In this document: piece by piece, positions 53,913-62,494 of the stretch | How positions within the stretch are numbered: the stretch's first letter is position 1 | How the letters are laid out: each line of letters opens with the position of its first letter | Source: Rhizobium sp. | GTDB taxonomy: Bacteria; Pseudomonadota; Alphaproteobacteria; Rhizobiales; Rhizobiaceae | Direction: 5' to 3' | DNA: 64,000 nucleotides | Assembly: GCA_002796995.1 (NCBI GenBank) | Contig: PEKW01000002.1 | Span: forward strand, 1,042,696-1,106,695 | Notes under the pieces: model-generated | Told to the model about the DNA's origin: nothing | Database searches by the model: none | The model's input: only the letters and a program-made list of their open reading frames with translations | Made by a program: the position numbers and the translations under genes

Positions 53913-54009
53913 CCCATGCCGGCGCCGCACGTGGATCCAATCAGGCAATTGTCGAACGCCGAGCATTCGATTTTCACCGCCATGGTTCTTGCGTATCTAC
54001 GGAGTGTCG

Positions 54010-54031
54010 TACATATAGGAGGATATATGTA
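54010..54031 (+). promoter_or_regulatory. 8-bp-arm palindrome upstream of the AhpD-like gene
   Basis: TACATATA-GGAGGA-TATATGTA is a perfect inverted repeat (8-6-8) 26 bp before the ATG at 54057. Its GGAGGA centre resembles a ribosome site, though it is too far from the gene start to serve it. Its position and symmetry suggest an operator or an RNA hairpin that masks or presents GGAGGA. Confidence 0.55.
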
Positions 54032-54056
54032 TGCTTGAACCGCGAAAGGTTTTCCC

Positions 54057-54407
54057 ATGTCCAAGAACTATCACGACATCACCAAGCAGATCTCCAGCGG
54101 TATCAGGACCTTGCGCAAGGATATCCCTGACGTGATGGCCGGCTTCTCGGCCATGGCGCAGGCGGCCGGCAAGGATGGGGCGCTCGACAAGAAGACGAAG
54201 GAACTGGTGGCGCTCGGCATTGCCATTTCCACCCGCTGCGACGGATGCATCGGTTTTCACACCGAAGCGCTGGTCAAGCTCGGCTGCACCCGCGCCGAAT
54301 TCGAGGAGACGCTTGGCATGGCGGTCTACATGGGCGGCGGCCCGTCGCTGATGTATGCCGGTGACGCCATGACCGCCTGGGAACAGTATGGCGGGGCGGC
54401 CGAGTAA
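54057..54407 (+). CDS. AhpD/carboxymuconolactone decarboxylase-family protein
   Basis: This 116-residue helical protein has the CxxC-like redox motif STRCDGCIGFHTEALVKLG, typical of AhpD-like alkylhydroperoxidases. Close homologues often reduce peroxides or act in arsenic or thiol detoxification. A strong palindrome lies just upstream. The CMD family call is firm; the substrate is not. Confidence 0.9.
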   Translation: MSKNYHDITKQISSGIRTLRKDIPDVMAGFSAMAQAAGKDGALDKKTKELVALGIAISTRCDGCIGFHTEALVKLGCTRAEFEETLGMAVYMGGGPSLMYAGDAMTAWEQYGGAAE

Positions 54408-54435
54408 GAACGGTCCTTTGCTTTCTGCTCCAGGA

Positions 54436-54459
54436 CCTCTCCCCGCCTGAGGGGAGAGG
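54436..54459. terminator. Hairpin after the AhpD-like gene
   Basis: CCTCTCCCC-gcctga-GGGGAGAGG is a perfect 9-bp-arm hairpin 29 bp after the stop. There is no T-run. It may be a small repeat module that also serves as a 3' barrier. Confidence 0.45.
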
Positions 54460-54559
54460 CTGACGTGCCGATCGGCATGGATCGGACCGGATTTGGCGGT
54501 ATCGCGGCACGCCCGCCGGCGCTAGACTGTGGCTCGACGAATCCCATGGAGTTGCTCCG

Positions 54560-54910
54560 ATGCGCCGACTGATCCTGATTTCACTTGGCCTTCTTTGCCT
54601 GCCGGCGATGGCCTTGGCCGGCGAACCGACCTTCTACCAGAAGGCGGCAAGCTCGCTCAGTGAATGCGAGAAGGCCTTTTCCGACACCATGCCGGACTTC
54701 AAGCGCCGCCGCGATTTCTTCATCCGCCGCACCACCGACGGCCGCGAACGGGTGATCCACTGCTTGCCCGACGGGGTGGTCGAACTGTTCTGCGACCCCG
54801 AGGCCAACCGCTCGATCGTCGCGGTGCTGGAGGGCGAAACCCTGCCGATCTGCGCCAAGCTTTCCATGGGCTTGAAGGTGCGCAAGGAGAAGACCTTGAT
54901 CGCCGATTGA
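54560..54910 (+). CDS. Secreted protein of unknown function
   Basis: This 116-residue protein has a signal peptide (MRRLILISLGLLCLPAMALA) and a mature domain with four cysteines (SECEKAFSD, IHCLPDGV, LFCDPE, ICAKLSMG) that could form two disulfides. No known family is recognised. It lies alone before the GTA cluster. Confidence 0.6.
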   Translation: MRRLILISLGLLCLPAMALAGEPTFYQKAASSLSECEKAFSDTMPDFKRRRDFFIRRTTDGRERVIHCLPDGVVELFCDPEANRSIVAVLEGETLPICAKLSMGLKVRKEKTLIAD

Positions 54911-55197
54911 GGGGGCCGGTTGCGGACGTTGCAGCCGTCAGGGGAAAAAATTCAGGACAATAGGAAAATAATCCTTGACGGCGTGACGGTCGTTTGATAG
55001 GGTTCAGGCACAATCGGAAAACTGCGCGCGGGGCGAGGGTTTCGGCGGGTGGGACCGGCACAGGGATTTTGGTCAAGGCTCGGGAAACCGGGCCTTTTTT
55101 GTTGGGTATGGGGCGGGACGCTTCGGGGCTCGCGGGGCCGGGCGCCTCAGGGTGCGGGGCCATCCGGACGATGATGGGTATGCCCTCGGCGAACCCT

Positions 55198-55282
55198 CAA
55201 GACCCCCTCACTGGCAAAATCTGAGGTTTGGCCTGTCGGCCAAGCCCTCGATTTTGCTGTCTCTCCCTCCAGGGGAGAGACG
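55198..55282. repeat. Palindromic repeat before the GTA cluster
   Basis: CCCCCTCACTGGCAAAATCTGAGG, GGCCTGTCGGCC, and CCTCGATTTTGCTGTCTCTCCCTC form the same B-type element as at 36.9 kb. The outer arms AAAATC(TGAGG)/(CCTC)GATTTT are complementary. Confidence 0.8.
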
Positions 55283-55312
55283 AAGCGGCAGCCTCAAGGC
55301 GAGGAGATTGTC

Positions 55313-55876
55313 ATGGATGACGAACAGGATTTGGACCTTGCGCTGCTGGGCTTTTCGCCCGGCGGGGACGGGTGGCGTGGGCCGCAGCGCGTGGGCGCGG
55401 CGGATGCGGCGGGGCTTGAGGTGAAATCCACCGACGCGCTGTCGCCGCTCGACCGGCTGGCGGCGCTGCTCGACGACCTGACGACCGAAATGCGCGAGCA
55501 GTTCGAGCTGTTTCGCAAGCTGCGGGCAACGGCCGAAAAGCTGATCGACGGCGCCGATGAGGCCGCCGCCAAGGCGGCGCGCGCCGATGCCAAGGCGGCC
55601 ACCGACGCAATCGCGCTGATCGTGCGCACGCTGGAAAAGATCGACAGCCTGCAGCGCCAGCTGGCGCGCGACCGCGAGGACGCGGCCTTGGCAAGCGGCG
55701 AGGGCGAGGATGAAGACGCGATCACGGCAGAACTGCTCCGCATCATCGAAACCCAGGCCGAAGCCCGGGCGAAAGCCCGCCTCGCCGCCTGGCAAAACGC
55801 CACCGAAGGGTCCGCCGCCGAGGGGATCGGCGGGGCAATCGAGCCGGCATCGACGCCGGATGCGGGAGGCGGCTGA
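55313..55876 (+). CDS. GTA small terminase-like protein
   Basis: This 187-residue helical protein starts at ATG 55313 after GGAGATTGTC. It has a central coiled coil (MREQFELFRKLRATAEKLIDGADEAAAKAARADAK) and a C-terminal segment ending AEARAKARLAAWQNA. In position (directly before the large terminase) and composition it corresponds to the small terminase subunit of rhizobial GTA clusters. The assignment rests on position. Confidence 0.65.
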   Translation: MDDEQDLDLALLGFSPGGDGWRGPQRVGAADAAGLEVKSTDALSPLDRLAALLDDLTTEMREQFELFRKLRATAEKLIDGADEAAAKAARADAKAATDAIALIVRTLEKIDSLQRQLARDREDAALASGEGEDEDAITAELLRIIETQAEARAKARLAAWQNATEGSAAEGIGGAIEPASTPDAGGG

Positions 55877-57767
55877 GGCAAAGATCGTCGTGTGCCGGGG
55901 CAGACAGGCCCGCCGGGCTTTCGGTGAGCTCGGGGACGGCATGCAGACCGTGCTGGCCGATGTCGCGGGCGATGCGCTTGCTCGCGGGAGCGAGTTGATC
56001 GGCGCGGTCAGTGCCCGCCTCCCGGAGGCCGAGACGATGGCGGCCGGAGAATGCGTCGCCCCGCCGATGGCCGCAGCCATAGCCCCGCTCACGACCGATG
56101 GAGCCGCACCGTTTCGGCTACCCACACCCGCCGCCCATGGCCGCGGAGACGGGATGCAGAGCACGGCGCCATGCCGGCCAGGCAACGAAGCGTCGGCCCG
56201 GCACGGGGAGATGCAAGCCGCTCCGATGAGTGGTGCGCCGATCGGATCGCCGGACGAGACGGTTTGCGGTATCGGCGCCGCGGCGGATGACAGGCGCTGT
56301 GAAGTCGCCGTTGGCGACGATGGGCCTGCTGGAATTTTGACAGAGGCCGGGGCCGGTGGTGTGGGGCCGCTCATCGCACAGGCTGTTGCCGAGTGTGCGG
56401 TCACGGCCGGAGATGCGGAGCCGTTGATTGTAACGGCTGATGCCGAATCTCAGATCGCCGAGGCAGCGGAAACGGTCGATCCGGCTTGCGCTGCACTGGA
56501 GAAAGACCTTGCCGCGCTGGTCGCCGAACGCGGTCTTCGGGCCAGCCGGCGGAGCGGGCGCAGCTGGGCGATCACCGGCCGCGAAGAGCAGAGGCCTCCT
56601 GCGGGCGACTGGTCGACCTGGCTCGTCATGGGCGGGCGCGGATCGGGCAAGACCCGGGCCGGGGCCGAATGGGTGCACGGGCTGGCGCTTTCCGCCGGAG
56701 CGCGCACGGATCTGCGGATCGCGCTCGTCGCCGAAACGCTGGGCGATGCCCGGGAGGTGATGATCGACGGGGCCTCGGGGATCGCAAGGATCGCCCGGCG
56801 CCTGCGGCCGGAGGTGGAGATTTCCAGGCGCCGGATCGTCTGGCCGAACGGGGCGATCGCCCAGATCTTTTCGTCGGAGGACCCGGAGAGCCTGCGCGGG
56901 CCGCAGTTTCACTATGCCTGGTGCGACGAGCTGGCCAAATGGAAACACGCCGAGGAGACCTTCGACATGCTGCAGTTCGGCCTTCGGCTCGGCGAGCAGC
57001 CGCGCCAGCTAGTGACCACCACGCCCCGCGCCGTGCCGCTGCTGAAGCGGCTGATCGGCGATGCCGACACGGCGGTGACGCGGCTGTCGACCGCCGACAA
57101 TGCCGCCCATCTGGCGCCCGGTTTCATCACCGCGCTGGAGCGGCGCTATGGCGGCACGCGGCTGGGGCGCCAGGAACTCGGCGGCGAGCTGATCGAGGAC
57201 CGCGAGGACGCGCTGTGGAAACGCGACCGGCTGGAGGCGCTGACCGTCAGGCTGATCGAGCCGCTGCGGCGCATCGTCGTGGCGGTCGACCCGCCGGCCG
57301 GCAGCGGCCCGGCCTCGGTCTGCGGCATCGTCGTGGCCGGCCTGATGGAAAACGGCCGCGCCGCGGTGCTCGCCGACTGTTCGGTCGAGGGTCGCAGCCC
57401 CGCCGATTGGGCACGCGCGGTGGTGAATGCCTATCGCCGCTTCGAGGCGGACCGGGTGGTGGCCGAGGTCAACCAGGGCGGCGACATGGTGGCGGCCATG
57501 CTGAAGAGCGTCGAGGCCAACCTGCCGGTCGCCCTGGTGCGGGCGACGCGCGGCAAATACCTGCGCGCCGAACCGGTGGCGGCGCTCTACGAGCAGGGCC
57601 GGGTGGTGCATGGCGCGCGCTTCGTCGAATTGGAGGACCAGATGTGCGATTTCGGCCCGGACGGGCTGTCGGGCGGCCGCTCGCCGGACCGGCTGGACGC
57701 GCTCGTCTGGGCGCTGACGGCGCTGATGCTGGAAGGGACGGGCGTGCCGCGCATTCGCGGGATGTGA
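55860..57767 (+). CDS. GTA large terminase with a long unmatched N-terminal extension
   Basis: From ATG 55860 the protein is 635 residues; the core begins only near residue 230. Motifs present are Walker A MGGRGSGKTRAGAEW (about 256-270), Walker B FHYAWCDELAKW, VTTTPRAVPLLKRL, and nuclease acids (VVAVDPPAGSG, RSPDRLDALVWALTAL). Typical GTA terminases are about 420-450 residues. The first ~220 residues (Ala/Gly-rich, ADAESQIAEAAETVDPA) have no recognised domain, so a later start is possible. It packages DNA into GTA heads. Confidence 0.85.
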   Translation: MREAAEAKIVVCRGRQARRAFGELGDGMQTVLADVAGDALARGSELIGAVSARLPEAETMAAGECVAPPMAAAIAPLTTDGAAPFRLPTPAAHGRGDGMQSTAPCRPGNEASARHGEMQAAPMSGAPIGSPDETVCGIGAAADDRRCEVAVGDDGPAGILTEAGAGGVGPLIAQAVAECAVTAGDAEPLIVTADAESQIAEAAETVDPACAALEKDLAALVAERGLRASRRSGRSWAITGREEQRPPAGDWSTWLVMGGRGSGKTRAGAEWVHGLALSAGARTDLRIALVAETLGDAREVMIDGASGIARIARRLRPEVEISRRRIVWPNGAIAQIFSSEDPESLRGPQFHYAWCDELAKWKHAEETFDMLQFGLRLGEQPRQLVTTTPRAVPLLKRLIGDADTAVTRLSTADNAAHLAPGFITALERRYGGTRLGRQELGGELIEDREDALWKRDRLEALTVRLIEPLRRIVVAVDPPAGSGPASVCGIVVAGLMENGRAAVLADCSVEGRSPADWARAVVNAYRRFEADRVVAEVNQGGDMVAAMLKSVEANLPVALVRATRGKYLRAEPVAALYEQGRVVHGARFVELEDQMCDFGPDGLSGGRSPDRLDALVWALTALMLEGTGVPRIRGM

Positions 57768-57769
57768 GG

Positions 57770-58302
57770 CCTCGATCCTTCGAGGCCCCTGCGGGGCACC
57801 TCAGGATGAGGGGTGATGTTGGGGGCTTGGCGCCGACGGCAGCCCCCACCATGAGATGCCCGCCGACGATAGCCCTCACCCTGAGGTGGGAGCGTAAGCG
57901 ACCCTCGAAGGGCGGGGGCGGGTGGTGTTTGCTGGCGGGTGTCGGTGAGCGGGTGGCTTTGATCCTTCGAGGCCCCTTTGGGGCACCTCAGGATGAGGGG
58001 AGAGGTTGGGGCTGGATTGGCTTCGTCGTAAGCGGGTTCCCCCTCACTTGGAATTTCTGGCACTTGGCTGAAGCCAAGATGCTGAAAATCCTTTCTCTCC
58101 CACGAGGGGAGAGAAGGGGCCGCCGAGCCAGCGGTAGCGCCCACCCTGAGGTGCGCGCCAACGGTAGCCCTCACCCTGAGGTGGGAGCGTAAGCGACCCT
58201 CGAAGGGCGGGGGCGGGTGGTATGCGCGGCGACTGATGGTGAGCGGGTGGCCTTGATCCTTCGAGGCCCCTGCGGGGCACCTCGGGATGAGGGGAAGAGC
58301 GC
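57770..58302. repeat. Dense block of palindromic repeats between terminase and portal genes
   Basis: The module GATCCTTCGAGGCCCCT.(C/T)GGGGCACCTC.GGATGAGGGG occurs three times (57776, 57959 and 58255). It alternates with CCCTCACCCTGAGGTGGGAGCGTAAGCGACCCTCGAAGG (57870 and 58165) and one CTTGGCTGAAGCCAAG element (58047-58115). These are the same building blocks as at 61.1 kb and elsewhere. There is no protein-coding gene in this stretch. Confidence 0.88.
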
Positions 58303-58331
58303 AAAACAAAACCGGCGCCAGGGGCGCCGGT
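58303..58331 (-). terminator. Intrinsic terminator for the leftward small gene
   Basis: On the minus strand ACCGGCGCC-cct-GGCGCCGGT is followed by a T-rich TTTGTTTT. It ends the 43-residue gene at 58353-58484. Confidence 0.8.
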
Positions 58332-58352
58332 CGGAAGGGTGGGCAGAGAAGT

Positions 58353-58484
58353 TTACTTGGAGGCGGAGGCCGGCTGGGGGGATGCCTGTCGCATCTGCCG
58401 CCATTCGTTTTCCAGGCGCTCCAGCACATGGGCCGGGATGGTGGCGGCGGGAGCCTTGGTCTGGGTCGTGCTGTTGATCTGCAT
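58353..58484 (-). CDS. 43-residue small protein, antisense within the GTA region
   Basis: It reads MQINSTTQTKAPAATIPAHV... and ends SPQPASASK. ATG 58484 has GAGGAG at 8 nt, and an intrinsic terminator follows, so it is a real expressed unit rather than noise. A short amphipathic helix (VLERLENEWRQM) is visible. The function is unknown. It is transcribed against the GTA genes. Confidence 0.6.
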   Translation of the reverse strand: MQINSTTQTKAPAATIPAHVLERLENEWRQMRQASPQPASASK

Positions 58485-58724
58485 CGCGCTACTCCTCACG
58501 GGGTTCATCTCGGTACTCAAACTCGGAATGCGGCGGAAAGTTCCACAGTGTTAACTCTTTGTAAATACGACCTTACGCCCCTCTAAACGATTGAAATTCC
58601 TTCAAACGATTTAAATCGCCCAAGAAAATTCGGTGGTGGTTAACGCCAGGCCGGGCGGCGGACGCCTTCTCCGGCGGGCGGTGCCGCGGGCGGGCGGAAA
58701 CGCGGGTTGCGACAGGAGACCTTC

Positions 58725-59351
58725 ATGACCTTCGACGAGCAGCGATTCTTCAAGACGGCGCGGCGCGACCTGTTTTCCGGGCGGCTGAGCACCGCCCAGG
58801 TCTCCGGCATGACGGCGCTGATCGCCGGCTGGCGGGGGCTGACCGACGCCGAGGATCCGCGGCGCCTAGCCTACTGCCTGGCGACCGCCTTTCACGAGAC
58901 GGGCGGGCGCATGCAGCCGGTGCGCGAGACCTTTGCGCCGAGCGACCGGGCGGCGATGCTGAGGCTTGAGCGGGCTTATGCGGCGGGCCGCCTGCCTCAG
59001 GTGCGCACGCCTTACTGGCGGGCGGATGCCGAGGGCCGGAGCTGGTTCGGCCGCGGGCTGGTGCAGATCACCCACAGGCGCAATTACGAGAGGCTGTCGG
59101 CGGCGACCGGCATCGACCTGGTCGGCGATCCTGGTCGGGCGATGGAACTCGACGCGGCGGTGAGGATCCTGGTGATCGGCATGCGCGACGGGTTGTTCAG
59201 CGGGGTGACGCTGGCCGACGCCTTCGGCCGCGGCACGGCCGACTGGATCGGCGCCCGGCGCATCGTCAACGGCCGCGACCGGGCAGCCCTGGTGGCGGGC
59301 TACGGTCAGGCCTTTCTCGCGGCGATCACCGGGGAGGGGCCGGGCGGATGA
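58725..59351 (+). CDS. GH19-like chitinase/lysozyme domain protein
   Basis: This 208-residue protein starts at ATG 58725 after AGGAGACCTTC. The GH19-type signature HETGGRMQPVRETFAPSD with catalytic-like Glu is present, as are GRGLVQITHRRNYERLS and the WIGARRIVNGRDRA helix. No signal peptide is present. It probably degrades peptidoglycan as an endolysin. It sits between the GTA terminase and portal genes. Confidence 0.85.
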   Translation: MTFDEQRFFKTARRDLFSGRLSTAQVSGMTALIAGWRGLTDAEDPRRLAYCLATAFHETGGRMQPVRETFAPSDRAAMLRLERAYAAGRLPQVRTPYWRADAEGRSWFGRGLVQITHRRNYERLSAATGIDLVGDPGRAMELDAAVRILVIGMRDGLFSGVTLADAFGRGTADWIGARRIVNGRDRAALVAGYGQAFLAAITGEGPGG

Positions 59352-59457
59352 CCGGGGAGAGATCCGCCGACGCATTGAGCGCCGCGGCCGGCCATGCTAT
59401 CGCCGCTCGCCGGCGCGTCTGCGCCGCACCTGAACGTCCAACCGGAACGCAAGGCCC

Positions 59458-59787
59458 GTGATCCGCCACATCGTTTTCTTCACCGTGCCTGAACGGGCCA
59501 ATCTCGAAGCCGTGATCGAGGGCCTGTCGCTGCTGACCGGCATTCCGCATGCGCGGCGGCTGGAGGTCGGCACCAATATCCGCGCCGACCGTTTCGACGG
59601 GCGAATCGACGTGGTGGTGCATGGCGAATTCGACGACGAGGCGGCGCTCGCCGCCTATCACGCCCATCCGCTCTACCAGCAGTCGATCGACCAGGTGAAG
59701 CCGCTGCGCGGCGAGCGCTATGCGGCGGATTACGTGGTGGAGGATGCGGTGGGGAGTGGCGTCGTCCCCCTCACCGACAAGATCTGA
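59458..59787 (+). CDS. Dabb (stress-responsive barrel) domain protein
   Basis: This 109-residue protein starts at GTG 59458. It has the dimeric alpha-beta barrel pattern IRHIVFFTVPERANLEAVIEGLSLL and DVVVHGEFDDEAALAAYHAHPLYQ. Dabb proteins are small stress-associated or catabolic enzymes. It is not a usual GTA component, so it is likely a passenger gene. Confidence 0.88.
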   Translation: MIRHIVFFTVPERANLEAVIEGLSLLTGIPHARRLEVGTNIRADRFDGRIDVVVHGEFDDEAALAAYHAHPLYQQSIDQVKPLRGERYAADYVVEDAVGSGVVPLTDKI

Positions 59788-59848
59788 GGTTTGGCCTTCG
59801 GCTAAGCCCTCGATCTTGTCTCCTCTCCCTCGCTGGGGAGAGGAGGGG
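59766..59848. repeat. Palindromic repeat overlapping the Dabb gene end
   Basis: CCCCCTCACCGACAAGATCTGAGG, GGCCTTCGGCTAAGCC, and CCTCGATCTTGTCTCC form the B-type element; its first bases overlap the last codons of the Dabb gene (VPLTDKI). AAGATC(TGAGG)/(CCTC)GATCTT outer arms pair. Confidence 0.8.
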
Positions 59849-59889
59849 CACCGGCGTTACCCCAACCTCGAAACAACAGGAAAAATCCG

Positions 59890-61041
59890 ATGAGATTGCC
59901 GTTTCGTCTGCCGTGGGTATTCCCGGCGGAGCAAGGAACAGTGTCCGAAGCTAAGGCGGCGGCGGGCGGGGTGTCGCTGGTGGCGGGCGAGGGGGAGGCG
60001 CGGTGGACCGGGCGGTCCTATGCTGCGCTGTCGCGCGAGGGCTTCATGAAGAACCCGGTGGCCCACCGCACGGTGCGGCTGGTGGCGGAAGCCGCGGCCG
60101 CCATTCCCTGGCTGGCCTACCGCGACGCGCAGGAGCTCGACGGGCATCCGGCGCTATCACTGATCGGGCAGCCCAATGCCCGGATGGGCGGGGCCGATTT
60201 CTTCGAGGCGCTCTACGGCCACCTGCTGCTCTCCGGCAATGCCTATGTCGAGCCACTGGCGATCGGCCCGCGGCCGGCCGAACTACATCTGCTGCGGCCC
60301 GACCGGGTGGTGGTGGTGGCGGGCGCCGACGGCTGGCCGGAGGCCTATGACTATCGGGCAGGCTCCGCCCGCCGGCGGATTGCGGCGGGCGGCGGGCTTC
60401 TGCATTTGAAACTCTTCCACCCGCTCGACGACCACCAAGGCTTTCCCCCGCTCGCAGCCGCGCAAGTTGCGCTCGATCTGCACAATGCGGCGGCACGCTG
60501 GAACAAGGCGCTGCTCGACAATTCGGCACGGCCGTCGGGCGCGCTGGTCTACCAGCCGAAGGAGGGCGGCAATCTCTCGGCCGACCAGTATGAGCGGCTG
60601 AAGGTGGAACTGGACGAGGGCTATTCCGGGCCGATGCGGGCCGGCCGGCCGCTGCTGCTGGAGGGCGGACTCGACTGGAAATCCATGGGGCTGTCGCCCA
60701 AGGACATGGATTTCGTCGAGGCGCGCAACGGGGCGGCGCGCGACGTGGCGCTCGCCTTCGGCGTGCCGCCCATGCTGCTCGGCATACCCGGCGACAACAC
60801 CTATGCCAACTACCAGGAGGCGAACCGGGCCTTTTACCGGTTGACCGTTCTGCCGCTCGTGTCGCGCACCGCGGCGAGCTTTTCCGGCTTCCTTTCGGGG
60901 CTCTATGGCGAGCCGCTGCGGCTGGTGCCGGACCTCGACCAGGTGGCCGGACTGGCGGCCGAGCGCGACGCGCTGTGGGCAAGGCTGGGCGCGGCGGATT
61001 TCCTCACCGAGGAGGAGAAGCGGCAGGCGGTGGGGTATTGA
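59890..61041 (+). CDS. GTA/phage portal protein
   Basis: This 383-residue portal protein of the HK97/GTA type contains VGDNTYANYQEANRAFYRLTVLP-like conserved residues (here IPGDNTYANYQEANRAFYRL), HLKLFHPLDDHQGFPPLAAAQVALDLHNA and GVPPMLLGIPG. It forms the dodecameric channel for DNA entry and tail docking. It corresponds to g3 in RcGTA. Confidence 0.92.
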   Translation: MRLPFRLPWVFPAEQGTVSEAKAAAGGVSLVAGEGEARWTGRSYAALSREGFMKNPVAHRTVRLVAEAAAAIPWLAYRDAQELDGHPALSLIGQPNARMGGADFFEALYGHLLLSGNAYVEPLAIGPRPAELHLLRPDRVVVVAGADGWPEAYDYRAGSARRRIAAGGGLLHLKLFHPLDDHQGFPPLAAAQVALDLHNAAARWNKALLDNSARPSGALVYQPKEGGNLSADQYERLKVELDEGYSGPMRAGRPLLLEGGLDWKSMGLSPKDMDFVEARNGAARDVALAFGVPPMLLGIPGDNTYANYQEANRAFYRLTVLPLVSRTAASFSGFLSGLYGEPLRLVPDLDQVAGLAAERDALWARLGAADFLTEEEKRQAVGY

Positions 61042-61107
61042 GGGGGCTGATTGCGCGTCGCCCTGGGTGGGAGTGGCGCCCGCATCGAGGGGCTTGGCGG
61101 CGTCGCG

Positions 61108-61218
61108 GCCTCTGTCCTTCGAGGCCCCTGCGGGGCACCTCAGGATGAGGGGAGGCGTGGGCGTGGGCGCGGTGTCGGTTTGCGATCTCCCCCCTTGAGG
61201 GGGAGATCGGCGGGGGAA
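61108..61218. repeat. Palindromic repeat after the portal gene
   Basis: Another copy of the CCTTCGAGGCCCCTGCGGGGCACCTCAGGATGAGGGG module is followed by a CTCCCCCCTTGAGGGGGAGAT hairpin. The rest of 61219-61514 is unremarkable; I see no gene in it. Confidence 0.8.
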
Positions 61219-61514
61219 GGCAAGCGCCCGGCGACTTCAAGCCGAATCGGAAGATGAGGTCGTTGAAGCGACACATGCAGGGCTTGAATCGGGCTCTGAG
61301 CAACGCGCTGCAAGCGATTCAATCGACTCGGGAAAACGCGGCCACTTGAAGTGCTGCGTGAAGCGGGTCGCGCAGGGGAAACTGCCCTGTTTGCGGGCCG
61401 GACCGCGCGTCCGACTGCGACGATCGAGACGGTCTCGAACTGGTCGAGGCGTCAGGGCCGGCGATCCGCGCGGGCCTTCGACTGATCACTATTTTAGCGA
61501 TGAGAGATTAACAA

Positions 61515-61835
61515 ATGACTGACTTCAGCCATGACGGCGGTCTGTGGAGCGCGCGCGTGATCGGGGCGGCGGCGGGGTCGGCGATCTCGCTCGTCTACCT
61601 CCTGCCCAAGGGCAGGCGCGAGGCGGCGATCCGGTTTCTGACCGGGGTCTGCTGCGGCATGATCTTCGGCGGGCCGGCGGGCTTGTGGATCGTGCGCAAG
61701 CTCGACGTCGCGGCCGAACTCTCGCCCCAGGAGATCATGCTCGCCGGCGCGACGGCGGCAAGCCTCACCGCCTGGTGGGGGCTCGGACTGCTGGTCCGCC
61801 TCTTCGCCCGCTACGGCCAGCGGCCGGGCGGGTGA
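61515..61835 (+). CDS. DUF6107 family protein (GTA cluster)
   Basis: This 106-residue protein has two to three hydrophobic helices (AAGSAISLVYLLPKGRREAAIRFL, CGMIFGGPAGLWIV, ATAASLTAWWGLGLLVRLF). The DUF6107 family occurs specifically between the portal and protease genes of rhizobial GTA clusters. The function is unknown; its place in the cluster suggests an assembly role. Confidence 0.85.
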   Translation: MTDFSHDGGLWSARVIGAAAGSAISLVYLLPKGRREAAIRFLTGVCCGMIFGGPAGLWIVRKLDVAAELSPQEIMLAGATAASLTAWWGLGLLVRLFARYGQRPGG

Positions 61836-61915
61836 GGCATCCTCTTCTCTCCAGCGGGGAGAAGGGAGGCCGTGGCCCCCGCCAGAAAACCATCATTCAT
61901 CACGAGGAGAATGCC

Positions 61916-62491
61916 ATGCACGCGCAGCGCGGGCCTGTTTCGCTGACGGAAAAATTCGTCAACCTGACGTTGAAGGGTGTGGAGGGCGACGGGTCGTTCT
62001 CGGGCTATGCCAGCCTGTTCGGCGAGGTCGATCTCGGGCGCGATGCGATCGAGCCGGGGGCCTTCGAGAAGTCGCTGGCAAAGCGCGGCGCCAAGGGGGT
62101 GCGTATGCTGTTCCAGCACGACCCGGCCGAGCCGATCGGCGCCTGGCGCGTGATCCGCGAGGATGCCCGCGGGCTCTATGTCGAGGGGCAGCTGTCGCCC
62201 GGCGTGGCGCGGGCCCGCGAGGTGCATGCGCTGATGAAGTCGGGCGCGCTCGACGGGCTGTCGATCGGCTTTCGCACCGTGCGCTCAAGGAGCGACCGCA
62301 AGAGCGGTGTCCGCCGCATCCTCGAGGCCGACCTCTGGGAGATCTCGGTGGTGACCTTCCCGATGCTGCCGGCGGCGCGGGTTTCGAACGTCAAGCATGC
62401 GCGGTTCTTCCGCGACAAGGAAACCGAGCTCGTCCGCGCCATGCGCCGGGCGGCGCGGACAATGGCCATGGATGTCTTCAGGAAAGGATGA
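61916..62491 (+). CDS. GTA HK97-type prohead protease
   Basis: This 191-residue serine protease of HK97 prohead type starts at ATG 61916 behind GAGGAG. Family motifs include FSGYASLFGEVDLGRDAIEPGAF, VRMLFQHDPAEPIGAW (catalytic His) and ALDGLSIGFRTV (catalytic Ser in LSIG), with LWEISVVTFPM. It cleaves scaffolding or capsid N-termini. It corresponds to RcGTA g4 and sits 3 bp before the capsid gene. Confidence 0.93.
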   Translation: MHAQRGPVSLTEKFVNLTLKGVEGDGSFSGYASLFGEVDLGRDAIEPGAFEKSLAKRGAKGVRMLFQHDPAEPIGAWRVIREDARGLYVEGQLSPGVARAREVHALMKSGALDGLSIGFRTVRSRSDRKSGVRRILEADLWEISVVTFPMLPAARVSNVKHARFFRDKETELVRAMRRAARTMAMDVFRKG

Positions 62492-62494
62492 CAG

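Noticed and set aside
57770..58302. Regularly repeated sequence suggestive of a CRISPR array
   Set aside because: The repeats are palindromic mosaic modules of differing types and spacing, without constant spacers, and the same modules occur elsewhere in the window.
61219..61514. Possible gene between portal and DUF6107
   Set aside because: Only short frames with repeat-derived translations; nothing with a plausible start and domain.
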